Assembly: GCF_031458135.1 (NCBI RefSeq) | Contig: NZ_JAVDXW010000001.1 | Span: forward strand, 2,790,001-2,854,000 | Length of the DNA stretch: 64,000 nt | Direction: 5' to 3' | Source: Haloactinomyces albus | GTDB taxonomy: Bacteria > Actinomycetota > Actinomycetes > Mycobacteriales > Pseudonocardiaceae | Shown here: positions 30,613 to 39,787 of the stretch, one piece after another | How positions within the stretch are numbered: the stretch's first letter is position 1 | Layout: each line of letters begins with the position of its first letter | The notes under the pieces: generated by a model | Databases searched by the model: none | What the model saw: only the letters and a program-made list of their open reading frames with translations | Told to the model about the DNA's origin: nothing | Position numbers and translations under genes: made by a program

Positions 30613-31514
30613 GCTCTCCTGGCGATAGCGTCACGAACGAGCCCGCTGCTCCGTCTTCGGAGGGCGGGTTCGTTCGTCTGCGTCTGGATATCGCCTACGA
30701 CGGCACCGACTTTCACGGTTGGGCACGGCAGCCGGGACTGCGCACGGTTCAGGGGCTGCTCGAGGACGCGCTGTGGAAGCAGCCGCCAGGGCGAGAAGCC
30801 CCCAGGTCCGTCGTGGTGGCGGGACGTACCGACTCGGGGGTGCATGCGAGTCGTCAGGCGGTGCACGTCGATGTGGCTCCGTTCGCACCGGGTCAGGGGG
30901 GACGGTTGCCCGTCGACGAGTCCGGCATTCCGGACCTGCAGCAGTTGTGCTCGCGATGGAACCGCATCCTGCCGGGCGATGTGCGAGTGCTGAATGCACG
31001 AGTTGCTGCCGCAGGATTCGATGCGCGTTTCTCCGCGCTGCGACGGCATTATCTGTATCGGGTCTCCGACGCGCCGTGGGGTGTGGATCCGTTACGACGT
31101 AGGAACACTCTCGGATGGAACCGGCCACTCGATGTGGAACGGCTCAATGCCGGGGCTCGGGAACTGCTGGGGCTTCGGGATTTCGCGGCGTTCTGCAAGC
31201 AGCGGGAAGGTGCGACAACCGTCCGCGAGTTGCAGTGCTTCTCGTGGGAACGTGTCGAGGAACACTTGGTGGTTGCTCGGGTCAGCGCTGATGCGTTTTG
31301 CCACTCGATGGTGCGCAGCCTCGTCGGCTCGTTGCTGATGGTCGGCGACGGTCGACGTGAATCCGGCTGGCCTGCCGAGATCCTGCGGTCGGGGGTGCGT
31401 ACGAGTGCCGTCGCGCCCGCTCACGGCCTCACCCTCCTCGATATCGACTACCCAGCGGATGACGAACTCGCCGCTCGCGCCGCTCATACCCGTGCGGTCC
31501 GCACCCTCGAGTGA
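30609..31514 (+). CDS. truA: tRNA pseudouridine(38-40) synthase TruA
   Basis: Isomerises uridines in the anticodon arm. The frame encodes [21 protein letters not shown], the catalytic-Asp motif [12 protein letters not shown] and [16 protein letters not shown], as expected for TruA. No ATG, GTG or TTG lies upstream of the conserved N-terminus in this frame. The best candidate is CTG 30609, which overlaps the rplQ stop (CTGA) and has AAGGAAG 4 nt upstream, giving 301 aa. Starting at the first GTG (30813) would remove the whole N-terminal domain. Confidence 0.93.
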   Translation: MSSPGDSVTNEPAAPSSEGGFVRLRLDIAYDGTDFHGWARQPGLRTVQGLLEDALWKQPPGREAPRSVVVAGRTDSGVHASRQAVHVDVAPFAPGQGGRLPVDESGIPDLQQLCSRWNRILPGDVRVLNARVAAAGFDARFSALRRHYLYRVSDAPWGVDPLRRRNTLGWNRPLDVERLNAGARELLGLRDFAAFCKQREGATTVRELQCFSWERVEEHLVVARVSADAFCHSMVRSLVGSLLMVGDGRRESGWPAEILRSGVRTSAVAPAHGLTLLDIDYPADDELAARAAHTRAVRTLE

Positions 31515-31518
31515 CGTT

Positions 31519-31543
31519 GGAAAATTTCGCGAGAAATTGACCG
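31519..31543 (+). repeat. Palindromic repeat, copy 1 (after truA)
   Basis: A GGAAAATTTCGCGAGAAATT core followed by GACCG. The core is a near-palindrome with arms AATTTC and GAAATT. A second copy lies at 32526-32549 in the same orientation, so the AbiEi/DUF559-like gene between them is bracketed by direct repeats. Confidence 0.8.
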
Positions 31544-31560
31544 CACCAGCTGAAGTGCCC

Positions 31561-32451
31561 TCACCGACGGTGACGGAGTACGGTCCGTACTTCGTCAGCA
31601 ACTCCGCTCGGGTCGCGGTAAAGTCGCTCCGCCGTCACGATGACGACGTGCCATCCGCAGTCGCGCAGCCGCTGTAGCCGCACCTGATCTCGTCGGTGCT
31701 GCTGTGGGTCACCGTGCCATGCTCCTTCGTACTCCACAGCGACCTTCTCCGACTCATAGGCCAGGTCCACTCGAGCGACGAACTCGTTTCCATGATGAAT
31801 CTCGACTTGGGGTGTTGGGACGAGACCGCTTTGTACCAGCGTTATTCGTAACACGGATTCGGGTACGGACTCGGCACGCGCGTCGAGCAACTCGAATGCC
31901 GCTCGCGCCTTTCGCATCCCGTAGTAGTTTCGTGTGGTGAGGAAGAGGGCAAGTCGGTCCTCTTCGATGAACCCCGCATGTAAAAGAGCATCACAGTTCG
32001 CCACGCCCAGTTTAAGCGGATATAGCGAAAGAAGGTCGAGGGCGCTGCGATACGGCGAGGCGACCTGGATGCCCTGCCACTCGACATGCTCGTCCTCCCT
32101 GCTCATGCGGGCCCAGCATCGAAGCCCGGAACGTCGGTTCATGTACTTGTGCCCGCTGACGAGAACTTCCACATCGTCGTGGCGGCCTGCGAGGGGGACG
32201 CCATGCAAAGTGGCAGCTGAGCGCGCCGTGATGATCGCCTCATTGGGCAGTGTCATAGCAGCGGCGCGGCATTTGAGTTCGTGCGTAAGGGGATGTTCCG
32301 CGGAAGTGTAAACACCGTGGATTACTCGTTGATATATGGAGGTGCGAAGATCGCGATCGCTCAAGCCCGCAGCGAGCGCGTCAGCGCGGGTGAACAACGC
32401 GATGTTGCTGGGAGCACGGGGTGTACTCGCGGATACCATACCGCGCAGCAT
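31561..32451 (-). CDS. AbiEi-like / DUF559 protein (putative nuclease or antitoxin)
   Basis: 296 aa from ATG 32451; ATG 32439 is an alternative start and neither has a clear ribosome site. The N-terminal part has ALFTRADALAAGLSDRDLR and a winged-helix-like QRVIHGVYTSAEHPL, as in AbiEi-type antitoxin regulators. The C-terminal part has ARVDLAYESEKVAVEYEGAWHG and LRDCGWHVVIVTAERLY in pieces. This matches the Vsr/DUF559 PD-(D/E)xK nuclease-like fold, with Asp in VDL and Glu in VEYEG as candidate active-site residues. Such proteins are common, often orphan, in actinobacteria. No AbiEii-type toxin gene is adjacent. It is flanked by direct repeats, which suggests a mobile or inserted cassette. Confidence 0.7.
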   Translation of the reverse strand: MLRGMVSASTPRAPSNIALFTRADALAAGLSDRDLRTSIYQRVIHGVYTSAEHPLTHELKCRAAAMTLPNEAIITARSAATLHGVPLAGRHDDVEVLVSGHKYMNRRSGLRCWARMSREDEHVEWQGIQVASPYRSALDLLSLYPLKLGVANCDALLHAGFIEEDRLALFLTTRNYYGMRKARAAFELLDARAESVPESVLRITLVQSGLVPTPQVEIHHGNEFVARVDLAYESEKVAVEYEGAWHGDPQQHRRDQVRLQRLRDCGWHVVIVTAERLYRDPSGVADEVRTVLRHRR

Positions 32452-32525
32452 GCTGGAGTTTTCGGTGTCCGTCACCGGGACGAAGAGCCACCTGTGGACA
32501 ACTTGAGCTACTGTGGATGGAGCGT

Positions 32526-32582
32526 GGAAATTTCGCGAGAAATTGACCGTCACCCGGAGGAACGCCAAATTCTCGCGAAATT
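32526..32582 (+). repeat. Palindromic repeat, copies 2 and 3
   Basis: Copy 2 (32526-32549) is nearly identical to the 31519 copy. Eighteen bases later, AAATTCTCGCGAAATT (32567-32582) is the inverse form. It is followed by GCCCGCACCAGC, which also follows the 31519 copy in nearly the same form. The pair could fold into a large hairpin. Confidence 0.75.
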
Positions 32583-32615
32583 GCCCGCACCAGCCGCACC
32601 AGCCGCAACCACCGC

Positions 32616-33350
32616 TCAGTCGCCGCGGCGGACAGGGCCGAGGATCTCCTGTTCGCGTTTGTTGGTGACGAGCTGGATCGGTGTCCATACCATGTTGCCC
32701 AGAGCGATGGCCCCGTCGTCGGAGAGCATGGTCAATTGCTGGATCTGCGGCGGCTGCAGGTACCAGATGCGCCCGGCCAGCTCCGCCTGGTTCAGCGGCA
32801 GCCGCTGCAACAATACGAGTTCCGCCGTACTGGCAGCGGGACCGTTGCCGACCTGAGGATGTAGGTAGGGCAGTACGTACATCGTGGTCTGCCAGGCGGA
32901 CCGGGGCGGGAACAGTTCTTGTGGAACGGCTCCACCATCGTGAATCACCAACAGCGGTGCGTCCTCTGTGGACCGGGGTAGGTCGAAGGGAGTGAGCCGA
33001 CGGATCTGGGCGAGCGGTACCTGCTGCCCGTCCGGTGTTTCCCCGGCAGCCTGTTCCAGGACCTTCCAGGCAGCGGGGCGTCCGGTCGCCACGACCACCC
33101 ATGCTCCGGTGGCCATGGCGCGCAGTGCGATCTGCCGTGCGAGGTAGAGACCGCCAACGGTGACCATACGAGTCGGCTGTGGCCGCAGAATGGAAGTACC
33201 GAGTGGTTCTCCCTGCGGGCCCGAACCGATGATCATGCCACCGCGGTCACCGGACGGGCTGACGGCATCGAGAGTTTCGGGCGGTACGAGAAATTCCGGT
33301 GCGGCTCCCTGCATACGGCCCGGCGTGTCCAGTGTTCGGGTTCGGCTCAT
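32616..33350 (-). CDS. T7SS-locus protein of unknown function, coupled to eccE
   Basis: 244 aa, family not recognised. It has GMIIGSGPQGEPLG near residue 40, a VTVGGLYLARQIALRAMATGAWVVVATGRP stretch (seen in pieces) and a C-terminal SDDGAIALGNMVWTPIQLVTNKREQEIL. No signal peptide or clear membrane helix is seen. Its ATG overlaps the eccE stop by 4 nt, so the two are translationally coupled and probably act together. Work on the membrane complex or on substrate handling is an inference from position only. Confidence 0.65.
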   Translation of the reverse strand: MSRTRTLDTPGRMQGAAPEFLVPPETLDAVSPSGDRGGMIIGSGPQGEPLGTSILRPQPTRMVTVGGLYLARQIALRAMATGAWVVVATGRPAAWKVLEQAAGETPDGQQVPLAQIRRLTPFDLPRSTEDAPLLVIHDGGAVPQELFPPRSAWQTTMYVLPYLHPQVGNGPAASTAELVLLQRLPLNQAELAGRIWYLQPPQIQQLTMLSDDGAIALGNMVWTPIQLVTNKREQEILGPVRRGD

Positions 33351-34645
33351 GCCGCACCTCCCAACGGCAGTGTCGCGGTGAACCCCGCCAGTTGCAGACC
33401 GCGTAGCGGGGTCAAGGTCAATCCGAGGTGATTGCTGATCGTCCTCAGTCGTTCATCGGCGGCATCGAGTTCGCCAGGGGTACGGGCACTGACCCGGACA
33501 AGTCCACGTAGGCCGACCTCGTTGTCCTCGCCGACCGGAGCGATCGACATGGCGATCGTCGAGGACAGCGCACGCACTCCGGTGAGTGCGTTGAGACTGT
33601 CGCTCATCCGGTTCGGCCACCCGGTGATCGCGTAGCTGGAGTGTCCGACGCCGCCCGCGGTGACACCGTCCCAGCGCTCCTTGAGCCCGATCGCGCGCTG
33701 TGCACCGAGGACGGACTGCAGCTCGGCCGAGGTTATTCCCGCTTGCAGTAGTTCGTCGGGGTCGAGCGGGCGGGTGGAAACTCCCTGCTGCTCCAGTGCG
33801 TTACGCACCCGTGAGAGCGCGCCGATCAGGGCGCGGTGCGCGCCGACGACGCCACCGCCACGTTCTCCGACGGCCTTCGCGCAGCGCTGCGGATCGAGCC
33901 GCACTGCGACCCATGTTGTCCGGCGTGCTGCAGCGGGAGTCGGCCCGAGTACTTCGAGGTAGGAGTTCAGTGCCGGTGACGTGGAGGGCAGGGCGGCACT
34001 GCCGGGGTAGCAGTGCCAGATGACCTGGATCGCATCGAGCACCACCCCGCGATCCTCCAAGCATGGCGTGAGAGCACCGAGCGGCAAACTCGGGGCGTTG
34101 CCGATCTCGTTGATCAGCGACGGGGTGGGTTCCACCATGAGTACGGCTGTCCATTTACCTTCATTGAAGGCCATGCCGATGTGGTTGCGGTCGTGGTCCT
34201 GGCCGTGTGCGACCACCAGATCGGGAACCGCGAGCCGCAGCAGCGAGACTCGGTGGTTCTCCTCGGGACCGATGACGCCGTCCCCGTTCTCGTCGCCGCC
34301 ATCGCCCGTCCCGGGAGCGGCCGGCTGGGACACCCGGGTGTGGTTGCGGGTGTTGTATTCCAGTACCAGGCCGAACCACTGGGTGAACCAGCGTCCACGG
34401 CGCCGCAGCATCGCGAGGATCAGTGCGAGCCCGGCGATGCCTGCTGCCACCGGCCACAGCGTCCGGTCGATGACGACAGTGATCAGGCCGAGGGTGAGCC
34501 CGATTTCGATGACGACGATATTGGCCACCGGAATGGCCCCGAGGCTCGCGCCGGTCGTGCGCCTGCGTGCACGGATGCGCGCAGGCTCTGGTCCGGTGGA
34601 TCCGGGAATTTTCGGCTGAGCCGGATGTTGCGTGGTCACGGACAT
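33347..34645 (-). CDS. eccE: Type VII secretion protein EccE
   Basis: Peripheral subunit of the T7SS membrane complex. It is 432 aa from ATG 34645, which has a GAGGGAGAG ribosome site. Two adjacent N-terminal membrane helices occur (about residues 35-75: PVANIVVIEIGLTLGLITVV and LWPVAAGIAGLALILAML). The long cytosolic EccE domain follows, with RVSLLRLAVPDLVVAHGQDH and a C-terminal GLRGLVRVSARTPGELD-like region in pieces. The reference mycobacterial ESX-4 lacks this gene, so its presence here is notable. Divergent from eccB. Confidence 0.85.
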   Translation of the reverse strand: MSVTTQHPAQPKIPGSTGPEPARIRARRRTTGASLGAIPVANIVVIEIGLTLGLITVVIDRTLWPVAAGIAGLALILAMLRRRGRWFTQWFGLVLEYNTRNHTRVSQPAAPGTGDGGDENGDGVIGPEENHRVSLLRLAVPDLVVAHGQDHDRNHIGMAFNEGKWTAVLMVEPTPSLINEIGNAPSLPLGALTPCLEDRGVVLDAIQVIWHCYPGSAALPSTSPALNSYLEVLGPTPAAARRTTWVAVRLDPQRCAKAVGERGGGVVGAHRALIGALSRVRNALEQQGVSTRPLDPDELLQAGITSAELQSVLGAQRAIGLKERWDGVTAGGVGHSSYAITGWPNRMSDSLNALTGVRALSSTIAMSIAPVGEDNEVGLRGLVRVSARTPGELDAADERLRTISNHLGLTLTPLRGLQLAGFTATLPLGGAA

Positions 34646-34827
34646 CCGTTCGGTCTCTCTCCCTCGCAGGTAGATGCGGCAATTGCCGGGTGGAGGCGGG
34701 CGAGTGTCGGTTGTGGCAACCGGTCGAAGAGAATACTGCCCCGAGTCGGTCGAACCGTGCCCAAGCGGTGTCCTTCTCCGGCTACCCTGCTGAACGGTAC
34801 CGCGGATGGGAGAGCTGTAGGCGAAGA

Positions 34828-36429
34828 ATGGCATCAACACCCACAACGAAGTCACAGGTTCAGGCGTACAAGTTCGTGTTGCGTCGAATGGAGTCGGCGC
34901 TGGCTCGCAGAGACCCGGTCATGTTGCACGATCCGTTGGGGTCGCACAAACGCGCCACGATCGCAGGGATCATCATCTCCTGCGTCGGGATGATCGGGTT
35001 CCTGGTATGGGGTTTGTTCGGCGGACAGGGTTCGGTTCCCAAACCCGGCTCGGTCGTGATTGCGAAGGAAAGCGGCAGTGTCTATGTCGTCACCGCGGAC
35101 GACAACGCGGACAAGCGGCTGATTCCGATGCTGAACATGGCTTCGGCGAAGCTGCTGGTGATGGCCAAAGGCGGTGGTGGCCGGGGTCAGGAGATCACGC
35201 CGACGGTGGTGCAGCAGTCGGCGCTGGAGGATTTCCCGCGGGGGCCGCGGACGGGTATGCCGAATGCACCGGAATTCCTGCCGGACGCGAAGAACTCGGC
35301 GACTCCGGCATGGGCGGTCTGCGACGTCGGCGAGGTCAACACCAAACTCGATGATGCGCGGATCCAGGGTGCGACCACAGTGGAGACAACGGTCATCGGT
35401 GGTGACGGTCATCATGGGACGGAACTGCGGATGAAGCAGTCGCTGTACGTGCAGGAGCCGAGCACCGACCAGCGTTACCTGATCTATCGGGTCGAGGTTC
35501 TTCCCGGGCAGGGTCGGGAACACATTCGTTCGGTGAAGGCTCGTATCGATACCCGGGACGACGCCATCATGGAGATGTACGGCCTTCGGGGTGCCGTCCC
35601 GCGTGCGGTCAGCACGAACATGCTCAACGCCATTCCCGAGGTGCCTGCGTTGAACGTGCCGGACCTGGGCAGCGGGCCGGCCACCTACATGGCGGGCAAC
35701 TACGAAATCGGCGATGTGGTGAGCCGGGTGGTTCCCGGCAGGCCCGATCAGTTCTTCGTGTTGCGTGCGGACGGTAAGCAGCAGGTATCGGCGGGTGCCG
35801 CTGCGGTGCTGCACGCGAAGCGGGACAGCAGCACCGACATCCCCGTTCCCACCGGTGAGCTCACCGATGTGCCCGAAGCGGAGAAGAACCCTCTTGCTGT
35901 GGGACATTTTCCGACGCAGGTACCGAAGCCGGTGACCTTCCGGGAATCGAATACGTCGTGCCTGAGTTGGAAGAGCGAATTCGGCAACCACCACATCACG
36001 GTGACGCTCAGCGACGGGTCTCCGACGAAGCAGACGAAGGCGCCGGTGAAGTTGGCGCAGTACGACGGAGCCGGTCCCCGGGTGGACTACTTCTACATGC
36101 CACCGGGCAAGGCCGCGGTCGTGCACGGCACCCCGAACGAAGCCAGCAGTGGTAGTGGCCCGATCTCCCTGGTCTCCGATCGCGGAGTGGTGTTCGGCAT
36201 CAAGGACATCGCCACGGCGCAGGGGTTGGGCGTCATCAACAGCGGTAGTGACATCAAGGACGCTCCCCCGTCGATTCTGGGAATCCTGCCGCAGGGTGCT
36301 TTCCTGGACCCGGCACGGGCCAGCTTCGTTTACGACTCCATCCCCCTGGAGGAGGGCGGCGGTGTGAACCGTCCACCGAAGGAGGGCCAACAGTCCCGGC
36401 CCGGTGGTGCGGTCGCCGCGGGTACCTGA
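34828..36429 (+). CDS. eccB: Type VII secretion protein EccB
   Basis: Periplasm-facing subunit of the ESX core complex, 533 aa. It opens MASTPTTKSQVQAYKFVLRR, the typical EccB start. One membrane helix follows at about residues 48-68 (IIISCVGMIGFLVWGLFGG). The extracytoplasmic repeat domains contain LYVQEPSTDQRYLIY and the Cys pair typical of the family. ATG 34828 is preferred to frames extending into the divergent promoter region. A terminator with a T-run follows. Confidence 0.92.
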   Translation: MASTPTTKSQVQAYKFVLRRMESALARRDPVMLHDPLGSHKRATIAGIIISCVGMIGFLVWGLFGGQGSVPKPGSVVIAKESGSVYVVTADDNADKRLIPMLNMASAKLLVMAKGGGGRGQEITPTVVQQSALEDFPRGPRTGMPNAPEFLPDAKNSATPAWAVCDVGEVNTKLDDARIQGATTVETTVIGGDGHHGTELRMKQSLYVQEPSTDQRYLIYRVEVLPGQGREHIRSVKARIDTRDDAIMEMYGLRGAVPRAVSTNMLNAIPEVPALNVPDLGSGPATYMAGNYEIGDVVSRVVPGRPDQFFVLRADGKQQVSAGAAAVLHAKRDSSTDIPVPTGELTDVPEAEKNPLAVGHFPTQVPKPVTFRESNTSCLSWKSEFGNHHITVTLSDGSPTKQTKAPVKLAQYDGAGPRVDYFYMPPGKAAVVHGTPNEASSGSGPISLVSDRGVVFGIKDIATAQGLGVINSGSDIKDAPPSILGILPQGAFLDPARASFVYDSIPLEEGGGVNRPPKEGQQSRPGGAVAAGT

Positions 36430-36443
36430 CGAGCGTGGACTCG

Positions 36444-36505
36444 ACAACGATCCGCCCGCACCATCCGCGTGGATACGTGGACGGCGCGGGCGGATCGTTG
36501 TTTTT
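36444..36505 (+). terminator. eccB terminator
   Basis: A 16-bp perfect stem, with left arm 36444-36459 (ACAACGATCCGCCCGC) and right arm 36486-36501. The 26-nt loop holds a small internal hairpin, and TTTT (36502-36505) follows. It lies between convergent eccB and mycP. Confidence 0.85.
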
Positions 36506-36543
36506 CGGTCGGGTGTGGACGCACGGCCGTGGGGCCGGAGTCG

Positions 36544-37956
36544 CTACAACCGGAGCCGGGACGCCGGTGCCTGTGCCCGGCGTGACCGAACCTTGCGGAT
36601 CGCGTTCATCAGGAAGGCCGTGAAGACCACGGTGCCGAGTCCGCCCACGGCACCGCCGAAGGCGACTGCGATGGCCGCCCAGTTTTCCCTCGGGAAGACG
36701 TGGGCTTCCAGGCGCCGGGGTTCGATCGGTGCGGCCGCGGGGCCGTTCTCGGCCGGGATGACGTCGTTGAGCGCCGCCATCGGATTGATCATGCCGTAGC
36801 CGATGATGTCGTTGCGGCCGTCCGTCCCGCCGGGATGCTGGGCGGTCTTCTCGATCCGCTCCATGATTTCCCCGACCGACAGGTCCTCGAATTTCTGCTG
36901 GATCAGCGCGGCGAGTCCGGAGACGTACGGCGCGGCGAAACTGGTGCCCTGGATGGGCTGCGCCTGATCGTTCGAGCCGTGGGTGACCTGATTGGCCAGT
37001 CCGGTCGCTCCCCGGCCGGGGTCGAGCGAAATGAGATCTTCACCGGGTGCGGCGACGTCCACCCATGGTCCGGGGACCGTGAAATCCGAGGGTGCTCCCC
37101 TCTCGTTCACCGAGGCGACGGTCAGCACGTACTTGTCGAACCAGGCCGGAAGCACCGCTGTCGTCGGATTGCCCGGTGGGTTCTGCTTGCACTGACCTCC
37201 GGTGTTGCCCGCTGCCGCGACGACGACGGTGCCCTGCTCGTAGGCGTATCTGACCGCGTTGTACAGCTTTTGGTTGCCCTGATCGGCGGGATTGCTTGCT
37301 CGCACCATGGACTGACATGACGCCTGGGAGATGTTGATCACACCGGCGCCCCGGTCGGTGGCGTACTTGATCGCCTGCGCCATCGTCCTCGTGTTCCCGA
37401 TCGGCTCGCCGCTCTGCTGGTGCTGCCAGACGGAGGAGGACTGACGAACGGACAGGATGGTGCTTTTCGGGGCAATCCCGAGAAATCCGGTTTCCGCGGT
37501 CGGCGTGGCCGCGATGATGCCCGCCACGATCGTGCCGTGTCCGTCGCAGTCGACCAGGGCTCCTCCCGGCACCCGGCTGCTGCCGTCCGTCAACCCGGGC
37601 AGGCGCTGATGCTGATTGACGCCGGTGTCGATGACCGCGATGGTCTGGCCTTGACCCGTCCAGCCCTGCCGATGAGCTCGTTCGAAGCCGAGGAGCCGTT
37701 GGCTCCACGGTTCTCGTTCGATGGTGGGGCCACCGTTGCTGGCCTGCATACAAGCCTGCTGCTGCTTGTATTTGGATCCGACGGGGGACAGCGGTGCCGA
37801 GGGCGCTTGCATGGCCGGATTCCGCGGAGGGGGCTGAAACTCCCGGTCGCCTTCCGCCTGCTGCGCGGCGGCCGGGAGAGCGGGCCCGGACAGGGCGAGC
37901 ATCCCGGCTGTCGCCGACAGGGCGAGTGCTCGGCGCAGGGATGTGGTGGAGCGCAT
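36544..37956 (-). CDS. mycP: Mycosin, T7SS subtilisin-like protease
   Basis: Membrane-anchored serine protease required for ESX secretion, 470 aa. A signal peptide (about residues 1-31, with RRALALSATAGMLALSG and an AAAQ end) is followed by the S8 domain: catalytic D110 in IAVIDTG, H140 in DGHGTIVAG, oxyanion N251 in AAAGNTGG and S339 in GTSFAAPYVSG. A C-terminal membrane helix follows (about 425-450). ATG 37956 is used; a GTG one codon upstream is possible. Paired with eccD. Confidence 0.93.
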   Translation of the reverse strand: MRSTTSLRRALALSATAGMLALSGPALPAAAQQAEGDREFQPPPRNPAMQAPSAPLSPVGSKYKQQQACMQASNGGPTIEREPWSQRLLGFERAHRQGWTGQGQTIAVIDTGVNQHQRLPGLTDGSSRVPGGALVDCDGHGTIVAGIIAATPTAETGFLGIAPKSTILSVRQSSSVWQHQQSGEPIGNTRTMAQAIKYATDRGAGVINISQASCQSMVRASNPADQGNQKLYNAVRYAYEQGTVVVAAAGNTGGQCKQNPPGNPTTAVLPAWFDKYVLTVASVNERGAPSDFTVPGPWVDVAAPGEDLISLDPGRGATGLANQVTHGSNDQAQPIQGTSFAAPYVSGLAALIQQKFEDLSVGEIMERIEKTAQHPGGTDGRNDIIGYGMINPMAALNDVIPAENGPAAAPIEPRRLEAHVFPRENWAAIAVAFGGAVGGLGTVVFTAFLMNAIRKVRSRRAQAPASRLRL

Positions 37957-37969
37957 CACGCTTCCCCTC

Positions 37970-39382
37970 TTAAGAGATGCTGATGTTGAGGTCGCGGATG
38001 GTCATGTAGACATCCATCACTCCCAGCGCCAGCGGCAGGACCAGCGCGATCAGGATGGCCTCCAGGATGTCCACGCTGCGCCGCTGAACCGGGGAGAATC
38101 GCCGGTGCGGGAATACCACGCCGAACATGATCGATGCGCCGCCGAGCAGCAGCAGGGGCCAGAACACCCAGGTGAGCTTGTCCAGGGGAGTGGTGGTCAT
38201 CGGCAACAGCAGGCCGGTGGTCACTCCCAGAGCCGCGAGCAGTCCGTTGAGCAGCAGGGCCAGCGCCTGGCTGCCGTTGGCGTAGTTTCTGCCGCGCAGC
38301 AGCAGCACGGCGGACACGACCACGGCGAGCAGGCCGCCCCAGATGTTGGGGGCGGTCGCGGCGGTGATCGCACCGAGCGCGGCGGTTCCGCCGCATCCCA
38401 CGATCATGCCGGTCATGTACTGGTGTGCCAGTCCGGACTGGCGCTTGATCTGCCGGTAGTCCGGGAATTCGTTGTCCTCCTTGAGGTCCTCGGAACTGCC
38501 CGGTACGTGCGGCAGTGGCAGCTTGGCCAGCTGGATGGTCATCCGCGGCAGCAGCGAGATGCCCGCGAGTCCGACGGCGGCGGCACCGGCTGCCACACCG
38601 GCGGCCGTCGCCGACTCCACCAGGGTGGCCACGATGAACGCGATGACGGCGAAGGTAGCGACCGTCGCGGCGGCGATGAAGGTCACGATGCCCGCGCCGA
38701 TCACCATGATCGACACCGCTGCGAAGATCAGCACCAGCGCGCTGGCCAACAGCAGTGCGGGCCGTGGATTCGGCCCGGGGACGATATTGAGTCCCGCCAC
38801 GAACGCCATCGGCAGCCCGCCTGCGGCGGCGACCACGGTGCCTGTTGTGGCGGCGCCGTAGGCCCGGGCCACGATCGCGCCGATACCGGTGGCGAAGATC
38901 GCGATGACCAGGCCGGACACGGCGGCCACCACGTGGAACAGGATGTTTTCCGGCGCGGCGGCCAGGCCGAGCGCCACGGCCGAGGCGATCATGGCCAGCG
39001 CTCCCGCCGTGTGACCGACTCGGGCTGCGGTCTCCTTGGTCCACGGGCGGTAGCTGCCCGGCTCGGCTTCCGCGAGAGCGTCGACGACATCGTCGTACAA
39101 CGGTGGTGGCGGATCGTCGGACTTGCGTCGCAACTGCAGCATATCGCCATCGACGATGCCCAGCGATGCCAGCGTCTGGCTGGGATCCAGTTCCGCGTCG
39201 GCCAGTTTCGCCAAGCACCAGCCACCGTGCCGCGCCCCGCCGTCCGGAGAGGCTTCATGAGCCATGTCCAGCAGCATCGGTAGCAGATCAGCCACCGAGA
39301 CGTCAGCAGGCAGCGCCAGGTCGATGCGAGTTTTCGGTGCCACCACTGTGACGCGGCTGAACACCGTGGTCCCGGTCGCCAC
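37970..39382 (-). CDS. eccD: Type VII secretion integral membrane protein EccD
   Basis: Main membrane-pore component, 470 aa. An N-terminal ubiquitin-like domain (about residues 1-90: FSRVTVVAPKTRIDLALPAD, LASLGIVDGDMLQLR) precedes roughly eleven membrane helices with Ala/Gly/Val-rich sequence. A cytosolic loop (about 285-310: PGSSEDLKEDNEFPDYRQIK) lies between the helix groups. GTG start at 39382. It reads toward mycP with 13 nt between them and is divergent from eccC. Confidence 0.92.
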   Translation of the reverse strand: MATGTTVFSRVTVVAPKTRIDLALPADVSVADLLPMLLDMAHEASPDGGARHGGWCLAKLADAELDPSQTLASLGIVDGDMLQLRRKSDDPPPPLYDDVVDALAEAEPGSYRPWTKETAARVGHTAGALAMIASAVALGLAAAPENILFHVVAAVSGLVIAIFATGIGAIVARAYGAATTGTVVAAAGGLPMAFVAGLNIVPGPNPRPALLLASALVLIFAAVSIMVIGAGIVTFIAAATVATFAVIAFIVATLVESATAAGVAAGAAAVGLAGISLLPRMTIQLAKLPLPHVPGSSEDLKEDNEFPDYRQIKRQSGLAHQYMTGMIVGCGGTAALGAITAATAPNIWGGLLAVVVSAVLLLRGRNYANGSQALALLLNGLLAALGVTTGLLLPMTTTPLDKLTWVFWPLLLLGGASIMFGVVFPHRRFSPVQRRSVDILEAILIALVLPLALGVMDVYMTIRDLNISIS

Positions 39383-39787
39383 TTGGGCCCCCTACTCCCT
39401 TTTGTTCTCGTTTACTCGTTGTCGTGCATTCGTTGTCCTGCGTCGACCACTCGTGAGGTCGGCTCGATCCAACCAGCGAGGAGATTTTCCTTCAAAACGC
39501 CCCACCCGGCCGCCGAGCACCCCTAGTATGGCCGCACCGGTCGGCACCGGGGGCGGGTTTTGGTCGAACTCGTTGGTGACCGATTCCGATTCTGTCGGCC
39601 ACGGCACGCGTCGATCGGTCCCACCCGTGCACTTCCGGTGTTGCGGACAGGACAGAATGCTGCTTGCAAGCCGACCTCCGGTGCGTGGGAAGTCCACACC
39701 GGACTGCCTCGGTGAGAAGTCCAAACCAGATCATCCAAGCCGGGTCTTTCAGTCAGACCGGCACGATACGGAAGGGTGCTGCGTCCG
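39383..39787. other. Divergent promoter region between eccD and eccC
   Basis: 405 nt with no credible gene on either strand. It must carry start signals for eccD-mycP (minus) and eccC onward (plus), but I see no convincing -35/-10 pair. Confidence 0.4.

Noticed and set aside
32452..33102. N-terminal extension of the AbiEi/DUF559 frame to 33102
   Set aside because: It would overlap the eccE-coupled gene on the same strand and reads through the palindromic repeats; family homology begins after ATG 32451.
34013..34993. Plus-strand frame opposite eccE running into eccB
   Set aside because: Shadow of eccE and the divergent promoter; the eccE frame has membrane helices and family conservation.
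39264..39787. Open frame across the eccD-eccC gap
   Set aside because: No ribosome site, no conserved motifs, and it overlaps the eccD start; read as a promoter region.
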